Shown: piece after piece, positions 17,770 through 26,271 of the stretch | Numbering within the stretch: the stretch's first letter is position 1 | Layout of the letters: the number at the start of each line of letters is the position of its first letter | NCBI RefSeq assembly: GCF_000213055.1 | Contig: NZ_CM001165.1 | Span: forward strand, 5,602,945-5,666,944 | Reading direction: 5' to 3' | Length of the DNA: 64,000 nt | Source: Streptomyces sp. Tu6071 | GTDB lineage: Bacteria > Actinomycetota > Actinomycetes > Streptomycetales > Streptomycetaceae | The notes under the pieces: generated by a model | Database searches by the model: none | Seen by the model: the letters and a program-made list of their open reading frames with translations, nothing else | Told to the model about the DNA's origin: nothing | Position numbers and translations under genes: made by a program

Positions 17770-18100
17770 ACGCGGGCTCCTTCCTTCGGCACACCGGACC
17801 CGGGGGCGTGCGCCCCGGCGCCTCGCGGGGCGCCCTGGCGGGTGAAAGCCGGGTGCTCGTAGCGCTGAGGTCGACGGTACGTCACACCGGGGGCGTTCCC
17901 GCAGGGTAGTTTTGCCCGAGGCGGCGCATGTCACGCCCCGACGGGTTCCGGCGGGGCCGACACGGCGACCGCCCCGGCCCGGTGACGGCCCGCTGTCCCC
18001 GGTCGGCTACATTGCATCACGTCACTTCTGTCCCATTTGGGAAGAATGCTCGGCACGGGCGCGAGGGGTCCTGGCACCTCGTCCCCCACAGGAGGTACCG
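17770..18100. other. divergent intergenic region upstream of DUF3145
   Basis: This 331-base region lies between the GDSL hydrolase and DUF3145 starts. It is GC-rich for its first two thirds. From about 18,005 to 18,060 it becomes locally AT-richer, with CTACATTGCATCACG and CCCATTTGGG, a plausible promoter area for DUF3145. I see no gene in it. Confidence 0.35.
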
Positions 18101-18598
18101 GTGACGACGACACGTGGAGTCCTGTACGTGCACTCCGCACCGCGCGCGCTGTGCCCGCACGTCGAATGGGCCGTGGCGAACGTGCTCGGGGTGCGGGTCA
18201 GTCTGGACTGGATCAGACAGCCCGCCGCGCCCGGCACCTGGCGCGCCGAGTTCTCCTGGCAGGCCGAGACCGGCACCGCCTCCAAACTCGCCTCCGCGCT
18301 GCGGGGCTGGCAGCTCCTGCGCTTCGAGGTGACCTCCGAGCCCACCCCGGGCGTCGAGGGCGAGCGGTACAGCGCGACGCCCGAACTCGGGATCTTCCAC
18401 GCGGTCACCGGCGTGCACGGGGACATCCTCATCCCGGAGGACCGGTTGCGGGCCGCCGTGGCGCGGGCGGGGGCCGGGGAGAGCGTGCTCGCCGACGAGG
18501 TCCACAAGCTGCTCGGGAAGCCGTGGGACGACGAGCTGGAACCCTTCCGCTACGCGGGGGAGGGGGCTCCCGTGCGGTGGCTCCACCAGGTCGTGTGA
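18101..18598 (+). CDS. DUF3145 family protein
   Basis: This 165-residue actinobacterial protein of unknown function opens with TTTRGVLYVHSAPRALCPHV, the family signature. Conserved segments continue with ASALRGWQLLRFEVTSEP and GIFHAVTGVHGDILIPEDRL, and it ends near WLHQVV. It is soluble, without signal or membrane segments. In streptomycetes DUF3145 sits next to the fatty-acid synthase operon, as here, where it converges with fabF. That conserved position hints at a lipid-related role but does not prove it. The GTG start at 18101 follows AGGAGG. Confidence 0.88.
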   Translation: MTTTRGVLYVHSAPRALCPHVEWAVANVLGVRVSLDWIRQPAAPGTWRAEFSWQAETGTASKLASALRGWQLLRFEVTSEPTPGVEGERYSATPELGIFHAVTGVHGDILIPEDRLRAAVARAGAGESVLADEVHKLLGKPWDDELEPFRYAGEGAPVRWLHQVV

Positions 18599-18599
18599 C

Positions 18600-18885
18600 C
18601 CCGGGCCGGGGGCTCTCCGCGGGGCTCCGCCCCGCACCCCGGTGACGGGGCTCCGCCCCGCGCCCCGCTCCTCAAGCGCCGGAGGGGCTTGATTTTCACG
18701 CTGAGGGGGCTGCCGTGTGGTGGCTTTGTCAGGTGGTGTGGTTGCGCCTCGTGCCCGGCTCCTCAAGCGCCGGAGGGGCTTGGTTTTTACGGCGCCGGAG
18801 GGGCTTGGGTTTCGCGCTGAGGGGGCTGCCGTGTGGTGGCTTCGCCCCGTGCCCCGCTCCTCAAGCGGCGTAAGGCTTGATTTTC
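18600..18885. repeat. degenerate array of GC-rich intergenic repeats
   Basis: This 3' intergenic stretch is made of repeated blocks. CTCCTCAAGCGCCGGAGGGG or close variants start near 18668 and 18759, with partial copies near 18792 and 18857. A second shared block, CGCTGAGGGGGCTGCCGTGT, occurs near 18699 and 18815. The two longer units (about 18,660-18,727 and 18,751-18,845) look like a duplication. The same core occurs at 16713, 34791, 34885 and 39827. There is no open gene in the region; the 339 bases between DUF3145 and fabF are this array plus a terminator. Confidence 0.65.
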
Positions 18886-18895
18886 ACGCATGCGA

Positions 18896-18925
18896 GGGGG
18901 CCCGCACCTTCCGGTGCGGGCCCCC
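18896..18925. terminator. bidirectional terminator between DUF3145 and fabF
   Basis: A perfect 13-base stem, GGGGGCCCGCACC (18896-18908) with GGTGCGGGCCCCC (18913-18925), has a four-base loop and is followed by TTTT on the plus strand. It lies 12 bases past the fabF stop on the other strand, so it can serve both genes. Confidence 0.75.
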
Positions 18926-18937
18926 TTTTCACGCGTG

Positions 18938-20203
18938 TCACACGCTCCGGAACGCCAGGACCACGTTGTGGCCGCCGAAGCCGAAGGAGTCGTTGAGGGC
19001 CACGATGGGGCCCTCCGCCGGGAGGGCGCGGGGCTCGTCGCGGATGATGTCCGCGCCGATCTCCGGGTCCAGCTCGGTGACGTTGATCGTCGGCGGGGCC
19101 GTCCGGTTCTTCACCGTGAGGATCGTCGCGACGGACTCGACGCCGCCCGCGCCCCCGAGGAGGTGGCCGGTCATCGACTTGGTCGAGGAGATCGCGACGT
19201 GGTCCAGCTCGGGGCCGAAGACCTTCGAGAGGGCCTTGATCTCGCCGACGTCGCCCAGCGGCGTCGACGTCGCGTGCGCGTTGGCGTACACGATCTCGGC
19301 GGGGTCGAGCCCGGTCGATGCGAGCAGGTTCTCCAGGGCGCGGGAGATGCCCTCGCCGGAGGGCTCCGGGGCCGTGATGTGGTGGCTGTCGGCCGAGACG
19401 CCCTGGCCCAGCGCCTCCGCGTAGACCGTGGCACCGCGCTTCGCGGCGTGCTCGGCGGACTCCAGGACCACGACACCGGCACCCTCGCCGAGCACGAAGC
19501 CGTCACGGGCCGTGTCGAAGGGGCGCGAGGCGCCCTCGGGGTCCTCGTTGTTCTTGGACATCGCCATCATGTTGGCGAAGGCGGCGATGGGCAGCGGGTG
19601 GATCGCCGCCTCGGTGCCGCCCGCGACGACGACGTCGGCACGGCCCGTACGGATCATCTCGATCCCGTAGCCGATCGCCTCGGCGCCCGAGGCACAGGCG
19701 GAGACGGGGGTGTGGACCCCGGCGCGGGCGTTGATGGCGAGACCCACGTTGGCGGCGGGCCCGTTGGGCATGAGCATCGGCACGGTGTGCGGGGAGACGC
19801 GGCGTACGCCCTTCTCCTTCAGCACGTCGTACTGGTCCAGGAGGGTCGTCACGCCGCCGATGCCGGAGGCGATCACGGCGCCGAGGCGGTCGGGGTCGAC
19901 AGAGGCGTCCTCACCGGCCTTGGCGGTGAAACCGGCGTCCTTCCACGCCTCGTCGGCCGCGATCAGCGCGAACTGGGCCGAGCGGTCCAGTTTCCGCGCC
20001 TGCGGGCGCGGCAGGATCTCGCCGGGCTCGACGAGGATGCGGGCGGCGATCTTGACCGGCAGCTGCTCGGCCCACTCCTCGGTGAGGGCGCGGACGCCGG
20101 AGCGGCCGGCGAGCAGGCCGTCCCAGGTCGACTTCGCGTCGCCACCCAGCGGTGTGGTTGCGCCGATACCGGTGACGACCACGGTGCGATTGGTCGGGCT
20201 CAC
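18938..20203 (-). CDS. fabF: 3-oxoacyl-ACP synthase II (KAS II)
   Basis: This 421-residue elongation condensing enzyme of type II fatty-acid synthesis joins malonyl-ACP to a growing acyl-ACP. The thiolase-fold triad is present: Cys170 in VSACASGAEA, His near residue 310 in NAHATSTPLGD, and His in STKSMTGHLLGGAGG, which also supplies the conserved Lys. The C-terminus ends NDSFGFGGHNVVLAF as in all KAS II. It is the last gene of the fasR-fabD-fabH-acpP-fabF run. A 174-base gap with a strong hairpin separates it from acpP. The GTG start at 20203 has GGAGAAGGAA upstream. Confidence 0.97.
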   Translation of the reverse strand: MSPTNRTVVVTGIGATTPLGGDAKSTWDGLLAGRSGVRALTEEWAEQLPVKIAARILVEPGEILPRPQARKLDRSAQFALIAADEAWKDAGFTAKAGEDASVDPDRLGAVIASGIGGVTTLLDQYDVLKEKGVRRVSPHTVPMLMPNGPAANVGLAINARAGVHTPVSACASGAEAIGYGIEMIRTGRADVVVAGGTEAAIHPLPIAAFANMMAMSKNNEDPEGASRPFDTARDGFVLGEGAGVVVLESAEHAAKRGATVYAEALGQGVSADSHHITAPEPSGEGISRALENLLASTGLDPAEIVYANAHATSTPLGDVGEIKALSKVFGPELDHVAISSTKSMTGHLLGGAGGVESVATILTVKNRTAPPTINVTELDPEIGADIIRDEPRALPAEGPIVALNDSFGFGGHNVVLAFRSV

Positions 20204-20328
20204 AGGAATTCCTTCTCCACGGATACGAGGGATTGCGGCGCCACCGCCGGGCGGCGGCAGTCACACAGGGCGGGCCAGCGCGGCACGAGGGTGCGTGGCG
20301 CGATGCCCCGGGCGCCGAGCGACCGGCC

Positions 20329-20368
20329 CCGGTCCCGGCCCGCGCCGGGGGGCGCGGGCCGGGACCGG
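20329..20368 (-). terminator. 18-bp hairpin between acpP and fabF (attenuator or RNA processing site)
   Basis: Arms at 20329-20346 and 20351-20368 are perfect complements with a four-base loop, starting about 10 bases after the acpP stop codon. Both flanking genes are in the same direction, so this is probably a partial terminator or a 3' stabilising structure for the acpP message. Confidence 0.65.
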
Positions 20369-20377
20369 AGCACAGGA

Positions 20378-20626
20378 TCAGCTCTGGTGCTTGAGGATGT
20401 AATCGGCGGCGTCGCCGACGGTCTTGAGGTTCTTGACGTCGTCGTCGGGGATCTTGACGTCGAAGCGCTCCTCGGCGGCGACGACGACCTCGACCATGGA
20501 CAGCGAGTCGACGTCCAGGTCATCGGTGAAGGACTTGTCCAGCTGGACGTCCTCGACCGGGATACCGGCGATCTCGTTCACGATCTCGGCGAGACCGGCG
20601 ACGATCTCTTCCTGAGTGGCGGCCAT
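20378..20626 (-). CDS. acpP: acyl carrier protein
   Basis: This 82-residue acidic four-helix protein carries acyl chains on a phosphopantetheine arm attached to Ser41 in the DLDVDSLSMVE motif. The start MAATQEEIVAGLAEIVNEI and the end GDAADYILKHQ are canonical. It is the shared substrate carrier for FabD, FabH and FabF, encoded beside it. It lies 133 bases after fabH and 175 bases before fabF. A hairpin directly behind it may raise its level over fabF. Confidence 0.97.
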   Translation of the reverse strand: MAATQEEIVAGLAEIVNEIAGIPVEDVQLDKSFTDDLDVDSLSMVEVVVAAEERFDVKIPDDDVKNLKTVGDAADYILKHQS

Positions 20627-20758
20627 GTCGGCGCTCCATTCGTTGAGGGGAATTGTTACGGGGATTCCAGCGGTGGCGCCCCTCCGGCCGGCCCGTGTCG
20701 CGCTCCGTCGCCCTGGTTGAGCAGCGGGAACACGCGCGGACGCGGCCGGACGAGGTGC

Positions 20759-21760
20759 CTAGGGGAGGGTAACGACCGTCGCGGCGAACACGAGACCCGC
20801 CCCGAAGCCGATGAGAAGCGCGGTGTCGCCGCTCTTCGCCTGGCCGGTCGCCAGCATCCGCTCCATCGCGAGCGGAATGGAGGCGGCCGAGGTGTTGCCG
20901 GTGGTCGCGACATCGCGTGCGACCTGGACGTGCTCCGGCAGCTTCAGGGTCTTCACCATCGAGTCGATGATCCGCATATTGGCCTGGTGCGGGATGAAGA
21001 CGTCCAGGTCCTCCGGGGTGATCCCGGCGGCGTCCAGCGCCTGCTGGGCGACCTTCGCCATCTCGAAGACGGCCCAGCGGAAGACCGCCTGACCCTCCTG
21101 GGTGATGGCCGGGAACCGCGCGACCTCGCCGGAACGGTAGTCCGTCCACGGCACGGTCTGCTTGATGACCTCGGCCTTGTCGCCCTCGGAGCCCCAGACG
21201 GTCGGGCCTATCGCGACCTCCTGCGAGGGCCCCACGACGACCGCGCCCGCACCGTCGCCGAAGAGGAAGGCCGTCGCGCGGTCCTCCAGGTCGGTGAGGT
21301 CCGAGAGCCGCTCCACGCCGAGGACGAGCACGTACTCCGCGCTGCCCTCGACGACCATGCCCTTGGCCAGCGTGAGCCCGTAGCCGAAACCGGCGCAGCC
21401 CGCCGAGATGTCGAAGGCGGCGGGCTTGCCGCAGCCGAGCTTGTCGGCGATCTCCGTGGCGACGGCCGGGGTCTGCTTGAAGTGCGAGACGGTCGAGACG
21501 ACGACCGCGCCGATCTGCTCGGGCGCGATACCGGCGTCGGCGAGGGCCTTGCCGCCCGCCTCCACCGACATCGCGGTCACCGTCTCGTCGGGGCCCGCCC
21601 AGTGCCGGCTCTCGATGCCCGAGCGCGAACGAATCCACTCGTCCGAGGAGTCGATCGTCTCCAGGATGACGTCATTGGGGACGACGCGGTCGGGCCGGTA
21701 GCCGCCGACGCCCAGGATGCGCGCGTACGGGGCACCCTTGGCGGGCTTTATCTTCGACAT
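20759..21760 (-). CDS. fabH: 3-oxoacyl-ACP synthase III (KAS III)
   Basis: This 333-residue priming condensing enzyme joins a short acyl-CoA to malonyl-ACP. In streptomycetes it accepts branched starters, giving iso and anteiso fatty acids. The catalytic Cys122 lies in DISAGCAGFGYG, His in FIPHQANMRII and Asn in ATTGNTSAASIPLA, so the triad is complete. The N-terminal GVGGYRPDRVVPN and SGIESRHWA segments are typical. The ATG at 21760 is preceded by GAGGAG. It sits 77 bases after fabD in the fab operon. Confidence 0.96.
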   Translation of the reverse strand: MSKIKPAKGAPYARILGVGGYRPDRVVPNDVILETIDSSDEWIRSRSGIESRHWAGPDETVTAMSVEAGGKALADAGIAPEQIGAVVVSTVSHFKQTPAVATEIADKLGCGKPAAFDISAGCAGFGYGLTLAKGMVVEGSAEYVLVLGVERLSDLTDLEDRATAFLFGDGAGAVVVGPSQEVAIGPTVWGSEGDKAEVIKQTVPWTDYRSGEVARFPAITQEGQAVFRWAVFEMAKVAQQALDAAGITPEDLDVFIPHQANMRIIDSMVKTLKLPEHVQVARDVATTGNTSAASIPLAMERMLATGQAKSGDTALLIGFGAGLVFAATVVTLP

Positions 21761-21837
21761 CTGACGGGGCTCCTCGTCGTCCGGGCGGTGCGGGGCGGGC
21801 GGTGCGGGGTTCGGGCCGCGGGGGCGGGCTTCGGGGG

Positions 21838-22788
21838 TCAGGCGGAGTGCTCCGCGACGAGCGCGCGGGCCGCATCGAGGTCCTCGGGGGACTTCAGTGC
21901 GAGCGTCGCGACACCCGGCAGGGCGCGCTTGGCGAGACCGGTGAGCGTGCCACCGGGGCAGACCTCGATCAGGGCGCTCGCGCCCTGCTCCTTGAACGTC
22001 TCCATGCACAGGTCCCAGCGGACCGGGTTGGCGACCTGGCCCACGAGCCGGTCGAGCACCTCGCCGCCGGTCGCGACGACGGCGCCGTCCTTGTTCGACA
22101 CGTACGCGTACGCCGGGTCCGACGGGCTCAGTCCGGCCGCGGCCTTCGCGAGCACGCCGACCGCCGGGGCCATGTGCGCGGTGTGGAAGGCGCCCGCGAC
22201 CTGGAGCGGCACGACACGGCGTACGCCCTCGGGCTTGTCCTCGGCGAGCGCCGCGAGCTGCGCGGCCGTCCCCGCGGCGACGACCTGGCCGCCGCCGTTG
22301 ACGTTCGCCGGGGTCAGGCCCAGCTTCTCCAGGTGCGGCGCGACCGTGGCGAGGTCCCCGCCGAGCAGCGCGGCCATGCCCGTCTCGGTGACGGCGGCGG
22401 CCTCGGCCATCGCGAGCCCCCGGGTCCGTACGAGCGCGAGCGCCGCCTCGGAGTCGAGGACCCCGGCGAAGGCGGCGGCCGTCAGCTCACCGACGCTGTG
22501 CCCGGCGACGGCGCCGGGGCGCAGCGCGCCGAGCACGGGGGCTCCCCGGTCCTCCAGGGTGCCGGCGAGCGCGGCGGCCGAGAGCAGCCCGGCGGCCACC
22601 AGCAGCGGCTGGGCGACCGCGGTGTCCCGGATCGCGTCGGCGTCGGCCCGCGTCCCGTAGTGGACGAGGTCGAGTCCGATCGTCTCGGACCAGCCCGCGA
22701 GCCGCTCGGACGCGCCGGGCAGTTCGAGCCAAGGGGTCAGGAAGCCGGGCGTCTGGGCGCCCTGGCCGGGAGCGACAAGTACAAGCAC
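21838..22788 (-). CDS. fabD: malonyl-CoA:ACP transacylase
   Basis: This roughly 316-residue enzyme transfers malonyl from CoA to AcpP, and in streptomycetes also to polyketide ACPs. The nucleophile Ser is in AVAGHSVGELTAAA. The conserved VAPGQGAQTPGFL opening, the Arg in LVRTRGLAMAEAA and the His in VAGAFHTAHM are present. The start could be GTG at 22794 (two residues longer) or GTG at 22788. I prefer 22788 because the GAGAG site is then about seven bases away and the protein begins MLVLVAPGQG, as I remember for the S. coelicolor enzyme. It is the first fab gene after fasR. Confidence 0.95.
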   Translation of the reverse strand: MLVLVAPGQGAQTPGFLTPWLELPGASERLAGWSETIGLDLVHYGTRADADAIRDTAVAQPLLVAAGLLSAAALAGTLEDRGAPVLGALRPGAVAGHSVGELTAAAFAGVLDSEAALALVRTRGLAMAEAAAVTETGMAALLGGDLATVAPHLEKLGLTPANVNGGGQVVAAGTAAQLAALAEDKPEGVRRVVPLQVAGAFHTAHMAPAVGVLAKAAAGLSPSDPAYAYVSNKDGAVVATGGEVLDRLVGQVANPVRWDLCMETFKEQGASALIEVCPGGTLTGLAKRALPGVATLALKSPEDLDAARALVAEHSA

Positions 22789-22844
22789 GCTCACACTCTC
22801 TCTTGTGAAGGGGCCGGTCCACCGGTGGGGACAGGGACGAATAA

Positions 22845-22863
22845 CCGACAGGGTAATTGTCGG
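22845..22863 (-). promoter_or_regulatory. inverted repeat in the fabD promoter, possible FasR site
   Basis: CCGACA-N7-TGTCGG is a perfect 6-base inverted repeat in the 83-base gap between fasR and fabD. It lies in the lowest-GC stretch of the region, with AT-rich flanks that could hold the promoter. FasR is known in S. coelicolor to act directly on the fab promoter. Assigning this repeat to it is inference. Confidence 0.45.
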
Positions 22864-22877
22864 GATCGTACAAAAGC

Positions 22878-24089
22878 CTAGGATCGCTGCTCGGCCGCGG
22901 CCAGGCGCCCCAGGATCAGCGCGATGCGCAGCGTGAACGCGGAGCGTACATCCGAGGGTGACCAGCCGGTGACGTCAGTCACACGTCGGAGCCGGTAGCG
23001 CACGGTGTTCGGGTGCACGAAGAGCATCCGCGCGGCCCCCTCCAGGCTGCTCGCCTGCTCCAGGTAGACGCTCAGCGTCTCCAGGAGCGCCGAGCCCGCC
23101 TCCTGAAGTGGTCTGTAGATCTCCTCCACCAGCTGGTCGCGCGCGGCGGGGTCCGAGGCCATCGCGCGCTCGGGGAGCAGGTCGTCCGCGAGCACCGGGC
23201 GCGGGGCGTCCTGCCACGCCGCCGAGGCGCGCAGCCCGGCCGCGGCGGCCGCCGCCGAGCGGGTCGCGGCGAGCAGGTCGGGGACCACGGGCCCGGCGAC
23301 GACGGGACCCGCCGCGTACGGGCCGATCAGGGATTTCGCGACCGCGAGCGGGTTGTCGCTGCCGCCCGCGATGACGACGAGGCGGCTGCCGAGCACCCCG
23401 GTGAGGACCTGGAGCTTCGCGTGCCTGGCGGCGCGCCGGATCGCCTCGACGGTCAGTTCGCTGTCCCCGTCGGGCGCGGTGCCGAGCAGGACGCACACGT
23501 ACTCGGGCGCGTTCCAGCCGAGCGCGGCGGCCCGCGACACGGTGCCCTCGTCGGCCTCGCCGGAGAGCACCGCGTTGACGACCAGGGACTCCAGGCGCGC
23601 GTCCCAGGCGCCCCGTGCCTCGGCGGCCTGCGCGTAGACCTGCGCGGTCGCGAAGGCGATCTCGCGGGCGTAGCGCAGCAGCGCCTCGCGCAGGACCGCC
23701 TCGTCGCCCGGCGCGGCCACGTCGTCGATCGCGCTCTCCATGACCTCGATCGTCGTGCGGACCATCTCGACGGTCTGCCGCAGCGTGACCGCCCGGGTCA
23801 GCTCGCGCGGCGCGGTCCCGAAGACGTCCGTGGAGATCGCCTGCGGGGCCTCCGGGTGCCGGAACCACTCCGTGAAGGCCGCGATCCCCGCCTGCGCCAC
23901 GAGCCCGATCCACGAGCGGTGCTCGGGGGGCATCGCCCGGTACCAGGGCAGCGTCTCGTCCATCCGCTGGATGGCGCGGGCGGCGAGCCGTCCCGAGGAG
24001 TGCTCCAGCCGCTTGAGGGTCGCCGCGTGCGGGTGCGCGGGGGCCGGGGAGGCGGGCGAGGCGGCGGGGCGGGATACGGAGTCGGGCAC
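22878..24089 (-). CDS. fasR: PucR-family regulator of fatty-acid synthesis
   Basis: This 403-residue protein has a central ligand-sensing or GGDEF-like region (about residues 150-290). Its C-terminal PucR-type HTH reads YLEQASSLEGAARMLFVHPN followed by TVRYRLRRV (about 350-385). It lies directly upstream of fabD in the same direction. This is the position of FasR, the activator of the fab operon in S. coelicolor, so the name rests on family plus synteny. Such a factor couples fatty-acid supply to growth. The start is taken as the GTG at 24089; the first 25 residues are Ala/Pro/Ser-rich and poorly conserved, so the exact start is uncertain. Confidence 0.88.
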   Translation of the reverse strand: MPDSVSRPAASPASPAPAHPHAATLKRLEHSSGRLAARAIQRMDETLPWYRAMPPEHRSWIGLVAQAGIAAFTEWFRHPEAPQAISTDVFGTAPRELTRAVTLRQTVEMVRTTIEVMESAIDDVAAPGDEAVLREALLRYAREIAFATAQVYAQAAEARGAWDARLESLVVNAVLSGEADEGTVSRAAALGWNAPEYVCVLLGTAPDGDSELTVEAIRRAARHAKLQVLTGVLGSRLVVIAGGSDNPLAVAKSLIGPYAAGPVVAGPVVPDLLAATRSAAAAAAGLRASAAWQDAPRPVLADDLLPERAMASDPAARDQLVEEIYRPLQEAGSALLETLSVYLEQASSLEGAARMLFVHPNTVRYRLRRVTDVTGWSPSDVRSAFTLRIALILGRLAAAEQRS

Positions 24090-24191
24090 GGGTCCAAGAC
24101 TGCCTTATCGCGTCGCCGAACGGGGCGGCCGGGGTCCGTCACGTGCCGCACGCGCCACGTCACGCTGTGTGCCGCCGCTACGGTGGGCGCC

Positions 24192-24863
24192 GTGATCGAC
24201 GTACGACGCGGCGCTGACCGCTACCCGGGCGGGGAACCCGATGCGGGCATCACGACCCGGCACGCCTTCTCCTTCGGCCCGCACTACGACCCGGACAACC
24301 TGCGCCTCGGCCCGCTCACCGCCTGCAACGAGGAGCACCTCGCACCGGGCGCGGGCTTCGCCGAGCACCGCCACAGCGACACCGAACTCCTCACCTGGGT
24401 GGTCTCCGGGGAGCTGCGCCACCGCGACGCGGAGGGCCGCTCCACCGTCGTGCGCCCCGGCGATCTCCAGCACCTCGGCGCGGGCTCCGGCGTCCACCAC
24501 GTCGAGCGCAACGACGGCGCGGAACCCCTCGTCTTCCTGCAGTTCTGGCTCGCCGCCCGCACCCCCGCCCTCACCCCCCGCTACACCCTCGTCCGCTCCC
24601 TCGCGGGCCCGTACGAGGTCCCCGAGGCGGGCGCGGTGCTGCGCCTCGCCCGCCCGGCCCCGGGCGCCACGCTGCCGCTGCCCGCCGGGCCGTACGGGTA
24701 CGTCCATGTCGTGCGCGGGGAGGCCGAGTTGGCGGGCGGGGAACGGCTCGCGGCGGGCGATGCGGTACGGGTGCGGGCCGGGGCGGACGTGCGGGGGGCC
24801 GTGCTGCGGGCGCGGACGGCGTGCGAGGTGCTGCTCCTCGCCCTGGCCGACCCCTTCGGGTAG
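24192..24863 (+). CDS. pirin-like cupin protein
   Basis: This 223-residue bicupin belongs to the pirin family, whose members are metal-binding and some act as quercetinases. The pirin signature is visible as TTRHAFSFGPHYDPDNLRLG. The metal-binding cupin motif follows as GFAEHRHSDTELLTWVVSGE, with its two His and one Glu, and then LQHLGAGSGVHHVERN. The second cupin half (about residues 130-223) has lost obvious ligands. It diverges from fasR with about 100 bases between, and its stop lies six bases from the convergent serine hydrolase. The start is the GTG at 24192, giving MIDVRRGADRYPGG. Confidence 0.85.
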   Translation: MIDVRRGADRYPGGEPDAGITTRHAFSFGPHYDPDNLRLGPLTACNEEHLAPGAGFAEHRHSDTELLTWVVSGELRHRDAEGRSTVVRPGDLQHLGAGSGVHHVERNDGAEPLVFLQFWLAARTPALTPRYTLVRSLAGPYEVPEAGAVLRLARPAPGATLPLPAGPYGYVHVVRGEAELAGGERLAAGDAVRVRAGADVRGAVLRARTACEVLLLALADPFG

Positions 24864-24869
24864 GCCCGC

Positions 24870-25697
24870 TCAGGCGTCCCGCAGCTCCGCGAGCACCGCG
24901 TCCGTCAGCGGCGGCCACGCCTCGACCGCCCACGGGCCGAAGGCGCGGTCGGCGAGCGCGACGCACGCCGCGCCCGCCTCCGGGTCGACCCACAGGAAGG
25001 TCCCCGACTGCCCGAAGTGGCCGAAAGTGCGCGGTGAGGAGTGGGCGCCGGTCCAGTGCGGGGACTTGCCGTCGCGGATCTCGAAGCCGAGGCCCCAGTC
25101 GTTCGGCTTCTGCTGCCCGTAGCCGGGCAGGACGCCGTTGAGGCCGGGGAAGGCGACGCGCGTCGCCTCCGCGACGGTGCCCGCGTCGAGGAGGCGCGGG
25201 GCCTGGAGTTCGGCGGCGAACAGGAGCAGGTCGTCCACGGTCGAGTGGCCGTCCTTGGCGGGCGAGCCCTCCAGTGCCGTCGCGCGCATCCCGAGCGGCG
25301 CGAAGACGCCCTCGCGCAGGTACGCGGCGAAGGGGATGCCCGTCGCCCGCGCGACGTGCGCGCCGAGCGCCTCGAAACCGGCGTTGGAGTAGATGCGGCG
25401 CGTCCCGGGCGCGGCCTGGACGCGGTCCTCGTCGAACGCGAGGCCGCTCGTGTGGGCGAGGAGGTGGCGCACGGTCGCGCCCTCGGGCCCGGCGGGCTCG
25501 TCCAGCTCGATCGCCCCCTCCTCGTACGCGAGCAGGAAGCCGTACGCGGCGAGCGGCTTGGTCACGGACGCGAGCCAGAAGCGTTGGTCCGTGGGGCCGT
25601 GCCGCCCCACGACGGTTCCGTCGCCGCGGACGACTCCGGCGGCGGCGGCCGGGACGGGCCAGGCTTCGATCGACTTCAGGCTCTCCAGGCTCTCCAT
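24870..25697 (-). CDS. class C beta-lactamase-fold serine hydrolase
   Basis: This 275-residue protein has the penicillin-binding-protein/class C fold. Ser44 and Lys47 are in WLASVTKP (SxxK), Tyr103 in IYSNAG (YxN), and the third motif is HFGQSGT. No signal peptide is visible, so it is cytosolic and more likely an esterase or peptidase than a periplasmic-type lactamase. It diverges from a MerR regulator across a 108-base gap holding a MerR-type promoter, which may link the two. It converges with the pirin-like gene. Confidence 0.85.
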   Translation of the reverse strand: MESLESLKSIEAWPVPAAAAGVVRGDGTVVGRHGPTDQRFWLASVTKPLAAYGFLLAYEEGAIELDEPAGPEGATVRHLLAHTSGLAFDEDRVQAAPGTRRIYSNAGFEALGAHVARATGIPFAAYLREGVFAPLGMRATALEGSPAKDGHSTVDDLLLFAAELQAPRLLDAGTVAEATRVAFPGLNGVLPGYGQQKPNDWGLGFEIRDGKSPHWTGAHSSPRTFGHFGQSGTFLWVDPEAGAACVALADRAFGPWAVEAWPPLTDAVLAELRDA

Positions 25698-25742
25698 GCG
25701 GGCGAGTCTAGGCGGCGTTCCCAGGCCGTCGGCGAGCGCGTA

Positions 25743-25773
25743 TTGCCTGGAGTGCGCTCAAGGGTTTTACGGT
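25743..25773 (+). promoter_or_regulatory. MerR-type promoter with 19-bp spacer
   Basis: TTGCCT (25743-25748) and TACGGT (25768-25773) are separated by exactly 19 bases, the lengthened spacer that MerR activators twist into shape. The spacer contains GGAGTGCGCTC, which has GAG/CTC symmetry. The promoter reads into the MerR gene 33 bases downstream, so autoregulation is likely. Confidence 0.65.
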
Positions 25774-25805
25774 GGGTGCGGTCCGCCTCACCCGAAGGGA
25801 CACCC

Positions 25806-26258
25806 ATGACCCTCGCCCACCCCGTCGCCCCCTCAGGCCCGGTCAACGGCCGCGACCTGTGCCTCGCGAAGCTCGCCGACTACCCGCGCCCGGACGGCAG
25901 GGACCACTACACGATCAGCGAGGTCGTCACGCTCACCGGGCTCAGCGCCCACACCCTGCGCTGGTACGAGCGCATCGGCCTGCTCGAAGAGGTGGACCGC
26001 TCGCACACCGGGCAGCGCCGGTACAACAACCGCGACCTCGAATGGCTCTCGTTCGTCAACAAGCTGCGGCTGACGGGCATGTCGGTGGCGGACATGGTGC
26101 GGTACGGGGAACTGTCGCGGGCCGGGGAGCACACGGTCGCCGAGCGCAGGGAACTCCTGGAGGCGACGCGCGAGGAGGTCCGCTCGCGGATCGCGGCGCT
26201 CCAGGACACGCTCGGGGTTCTCGACCACAAGATCGGGATCTACTCCGCGAAGTCGTGA
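25806..26258 (+). CDS. MerR-family transcriptional regulator
   Basis: This 150-residue regulator has an N-terminal winged HTH: YTISEVVTLTGLSAHTLRWY then ERIGLLEEV, and the second half QRRYNNRDLEWL. A coiled-coil dimerisation helix follows (about residues 105-145). It lacks C-terminal cysteines, so it is not a metal sensor of the usual kind. It resembles the group of MerR proteins that control reductases. A promoter with the characteristic 19-base spacer lies just upstream. The divergent serine hydrolase is the only neighbour that could share control. Confidence 0.88.
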   Translation: MTLAHPVAPSGPVNGRDLCLAKLADYPRPDGRDHYTISEVVTLTGLSAHTLRWYERIGLLEEVDRSHTGQRRYNNRDLEWLSFVNKLRLTGMSVADMVRYGELSRAGEHTVAERRELLEATREEVRSRIAALQDTLGVLDHKIGIYSAKS

Positions 26259-26271
26259 CCGGCGTGGGCTC

